DNA from: Bacteroidales bacterium UBA1064
Lineage (GTDB): Bacteria; Bacteroidota; Bacteroidia; Bacteroidales; Tenuifilaceae
NCBI GenBank assembly: GCA_002316235.1
Contig: DCDD01000109.1
Span: forward strand, 1-17,789
DNA: 17,789 bases
Direction: 5' to 3'
Shown: in pieces, positions 16,091 through 17,789 of the stretch
How positions within the stretch are numbered: position 1 is the stretch's first letter
Layout: each line of letters opens with the position of its first letter
Position numbers and translations under genes: made by a program
Notes under the pieces: model-generated
Databases searched by the model: none
Seen by the model: only the letters and a program-made list of their open reading frames with translations
Told to the model about the DNA's origin: nothing

Positions 16091-16816
16091 ATGGATGCCG
16101 TAAATATAGCCCTTGCCACTACCGATAAAGACAAATCGATTGGAAAAGTATCAAAATTTAACAATATCCTAGCCGGACTGTTAATTGTGATTCTTTCAAT
16201 TATCCTTTTTTTTGCCATACTTATTTACGCTATTCCCCCATTAACCGAGCTGGTAATGAAGGTTAATGGTTTTGCTCCCCCCAGCTCTGAGATTTTTTCA
16301 CCCACACCTAAGGATTATGCCAAAATCAAACTTTTGACCGGCAAAATGCAGCAAAAATATGTTGCTTTAACACCCCCAAGGCCATACATTGTTGTTAATA
16401 CCACCTATAATAGGTTTAAACTATATAAGAATAGGAGGTTAATTCGTGAGGGATTCTGCAGCACTGGAAGCTATACACTCCTCAAATCGCACTTTAATCG
16501 GGAATGGATTTTTCAAACCCCCAAGGGGTTTTACCGAATTCAAGGAAAGATAACGAATCCTGTTTGGCGGAGGCCGGACTGGTCGTTTGTGGAAGAGGGG
16601 CTTCCAATTCCTTCCCAGAACGATCCTTCCCGATGGGAAGCAGGAGTTTTAGGCGATTACGCCATGAGCATTGGTGATGGCTACCTCATTCACGGAACTA
16701 TCTATAAGCGTTTTCTTGGAATGCCTGTTACGCATGGGTGCATCCGAATGAACGATGATGACCTGGAAGCCGTATATAAAACCCTCGAACTAGGCTCAAA
16801 GGTTTATATCTACTAA
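16091..16816 (+). CDS. Membrane-anchored L,D-transpeptidase (YkuD) with canonical THGC active site
   Basis: Predicted periplasmic L,D-transpeptidase that would attack the third residue of peptidoglycan tetrapeptide stems through a catalytic Cys and pass the acyl group to another stem or to a protein amine. The 241 residues have a cytoplasmic N terminus of about 26 residues, one membrane helix (about 27-49), a linker and a YkuD domain from about residue 97 (YIVVNTTYNRFKLYKNRRLI). Motifs are TPKGFYRI (143-150), YLIHGT (His201) and VTHGCIRMNDDD (His215, Cys217), with the normal ending GSKVYIY. All canonical catalytic residues are present. The six-base gap to the gene before and eleven-base gap to the one after indicate one operon. 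The segment NPVWRRPDW between strands is typical of LDTs with a pre-catalytic insertion. Confidence 0.93.
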   Translation: MDAVNIALATTDKDKSIGKVSKFNNILAGLLIVILSIILFFAILIYAIPPLTELVMKVNGFAPPSSEIFSPTPKDYAKIKLLTGKMQQKYVALTPPRPYIVVNTTYNRFKLYKNRRLIREGFCSTGSYTLLKSHFNREWIFQTPKGFYRIQGKITNPVWRRPDWSFVEEGLPIPSQNDPSRWEAGVLGDYAMSIGDGYLIHGTIYKRFLGMPVTHGCIRMNDDDLEAVYKTLELGSKVYIY

Positions 16817-16827
16817 TAGCTGATCTA

Positions 16828-17613
16828 ATGCAAAAAAAATTCCTTAAAATTTTTCTTCTGGCTTGCCTTCCCATCTTCGCTTTGGCCCTGGTTTACTTTA
16901 TACTAAAATTGGTTGCTGTTAACGGAGCGGTTGATCGCTTCCAAAAATTTTACTCGCAGCTAGATGGAGATGATAAGAGTAATGCTGTTTTTCAGCTTAC
17001 CAACGATTCTGCCTATAATGCTGAGCAGAACAGCTACGCCTACTACCATGCCCAACTTGAGGCGGCAAATTCCGATTCCGTTGTGCTTTGCATTAACTTC
17101 CCGGATAGCACTGCTACCCTTTTAATCAAGGGTGTTACGGTTCATACCGCAAAAATCGACCGCTATCGGGTAAGTAATTTTTTTACTAAAATAGATCAAC
17201 GAATCCTCTACAAAGCTCTTTCATACCCATTTAGGGTTGAACGCCAAACATCCTCAATCCCAAAGGTTCCCCTAATGATTAAAATTGCCCCCAAGGATAC
17301 TTCAGAATATACGCCCGATATCGTCCCCGATACTACCGACGTTAACCCTGTCTATTTCTTGCTGGAAGCTAAGCCCGGCATGTTAGTTTATTTTTACGAG
17401 ACTCCAAAAAATCAATCCCGGATTAGCTTCAACGGGGTGATTACTGATATTAAAGATAGAACTGCTATTCTGTTGGATGATCTACAGAGAATAGTACACT
17501 TCCGAAAGCTGGATTACAAGCCATCTATCACGCTAAGGTTGAACAGGAAGGATGCAAAAATTATCTTCAGGGCTATTCCTAATGATGCCCTTATTATTTT
17601 AAAGCTATCGTAG
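16828..17613 (+). CDS. Hypothetical membrane-anchored protein, possibly a catalytically inactive YkuD-like partner
   Basis: Not recognised as a named family. The 261-residue protein has one N-terminal membrane helix (about 6-29) and a presumably periplasmic remainder. It is the last gene of the transpeptidase operon, 11 bases after the previous stop. Its layout parallels that of the gene before it: strand block SVVLCINFPDSTATLLIKG (84-102) matches the first YkuD strands (VVNTTYNRFKLYKNRRLI), and the end DAKIIFRAIPNDALIILKL (242-260) matches the last helix and strand (DLEAVYKTLELGSKVYIY). A middle segment, EAKPGMLVYFYE, could align with the strand carrying the first catalytic His. No HG or HGC motif exists; the only cysteines are in the membrane helix and in the first strand. 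A degenerate YkuD protein acting as a regulator or scaffold is inferred, at low certainty. Confidence 0.8.
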   Translation: MQKKFLKIFLLACLPIFALALVYFILKLVAVNGAVDRFQKFYSQLDGDDKSNAVFQLTNDSAYNAEQNSYAYYHAQLEAANSDSVVLCINFPDSTATLLIKGVTVHTAKIDRYRVSNFFTKIDQRILYKALSYPFRVERQTSSIPKVPLMIKIAPKDTSEYTPDIVPDTTDVNPVYFLLEAKPGMLVYFYETPKNQSRISFNGVITDIKDRTAILLDDLQRIVHFRKLDYKPSITLRLNRKDAKIIFRAIPNDALIILKLS

Positions 17614-17623
17614 GGGGAAAAAT

Positions 17624-17650
17624 GCCCTGCAAACTTGAAAGCAGGCTTTG
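17624..17650 (+). terminator. Weak terminator-like hairpin after the transpeptidase operon
   Basis: CCTGC (17626-17630) and GCAGG (17641-17645) form a short stem with a ten-base loop, extendable by one G-C pair if one C is bulged, followed by CTTTG. The stem is short and the T-tract poor, so it may be chance. Nothing else was recognised between 17614 and the tRNA. Confidence 0.25.
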
Positions 17651-17741
17651 TAACTAATCAAAATCTTTAAGAGAGAATTTTTTATCAGGTTGTTTGATAG
17701 TAACAATAGCTAAGGAAGAAAATTTAAATCCCCTGAGTTCT

Positions 17742-17789
17742 TGGTCGGGGTGGTGAGATTCGAACTCACGACCTCTACGTCCCGAACGT
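17742..17789 (-). tRNA. tRNA-Pro, anticodon CGG (3' part only, cut by the window edge)
   Basis: The minus strand from 17789 reads the end of the anticodon stem (ACG), loop TTCGGGA with anticodon CGG, CGTAG, a five-base variable region AGGTC, T-arm GTGAG-TTCGAAT-CTCAC, acceptor strand CACCCCG and A. It is followed by CCA at 17744-17742, which is encoded, although the base match may be coincidental. The 5' half lies outside the window. Coverage is from about tRNA position 29 to the 3' end. Confidence 0.88.

Noticed and set aside
1..17789. CRISPR array, insertion sequence, prophage or integrative element
   Set aside because: No regularly spaced direct repeats, transposase or integrase genes, or terminal inverted repeats were seen. 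The two tRNA genes show no partial duplicate that would suggest an attachment site.

Overview
The window comes from a member of the Bacteroidota, most likely an environmental lineage of class Bacteroidia; order and genus cannot be fixed from the sequence alone. Three things point there: core genes of the type IX secretion system (T9SS: gldJ, a porP/sprF paralog, porU, porV), which is confined to this phylum; promoters of the Bacteroidota form TTTG-N19-TAnnTTTG ahead of several genes; and A/T-rich leaders with little Shine-Dalgarno sequence.

Region 1 (1-3560) is housekeeping. On the minus strand lie a YugP-type membrane zinc peptidase (cut by the window edge) and, upstream of it, a malate/L-lactate dehydrogenase family oxidoreductase. 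On the plus strand are folC and a tRNA-Val(UAC) with its own near-perfect promoter and a bidirectional terminator.

Region 2 (3595-13812) is an envelope and secretion block. On the minus strand are murF (last step of the cytoplasmic UDP-MurNAc-pentapeptide pathway), gldJ (outer-membrane lipoprotein of T9SS/gliding) and a PorP/SprF-family barrel. Divergently on the plus strand are porU (the T9SS C-terminal signal peptidase/sortase) and porV (its outer-membrane partner), followed with tiny gaps by ispF (MEP isoprenoid pathway) and a small CoA-binding-fold protein.

Region 3 (about 13970-17613) is the least familiar part. It holds a small helical lipoprotein with its own promoter and a strong terminator, then a three-gene operon: a membrane-anchored L,D-transpeptidase with an unusual TDGC active site, a second one with a canonical THGC active site, and an unrecognised membrane-anchored protein that looks like a YkuD fold without the catalytic residues. 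The lipoprotein and the N-terminal half of the first transpeptidase appear to share one helical module. The set could be an outer membrane to peptidoglycan tethering or remodelling system, loosely analogous to Lpp and its transpeptidases in E. coli. This is inference. The window ends inside a minus-strand tRNA-Pro(CGG).
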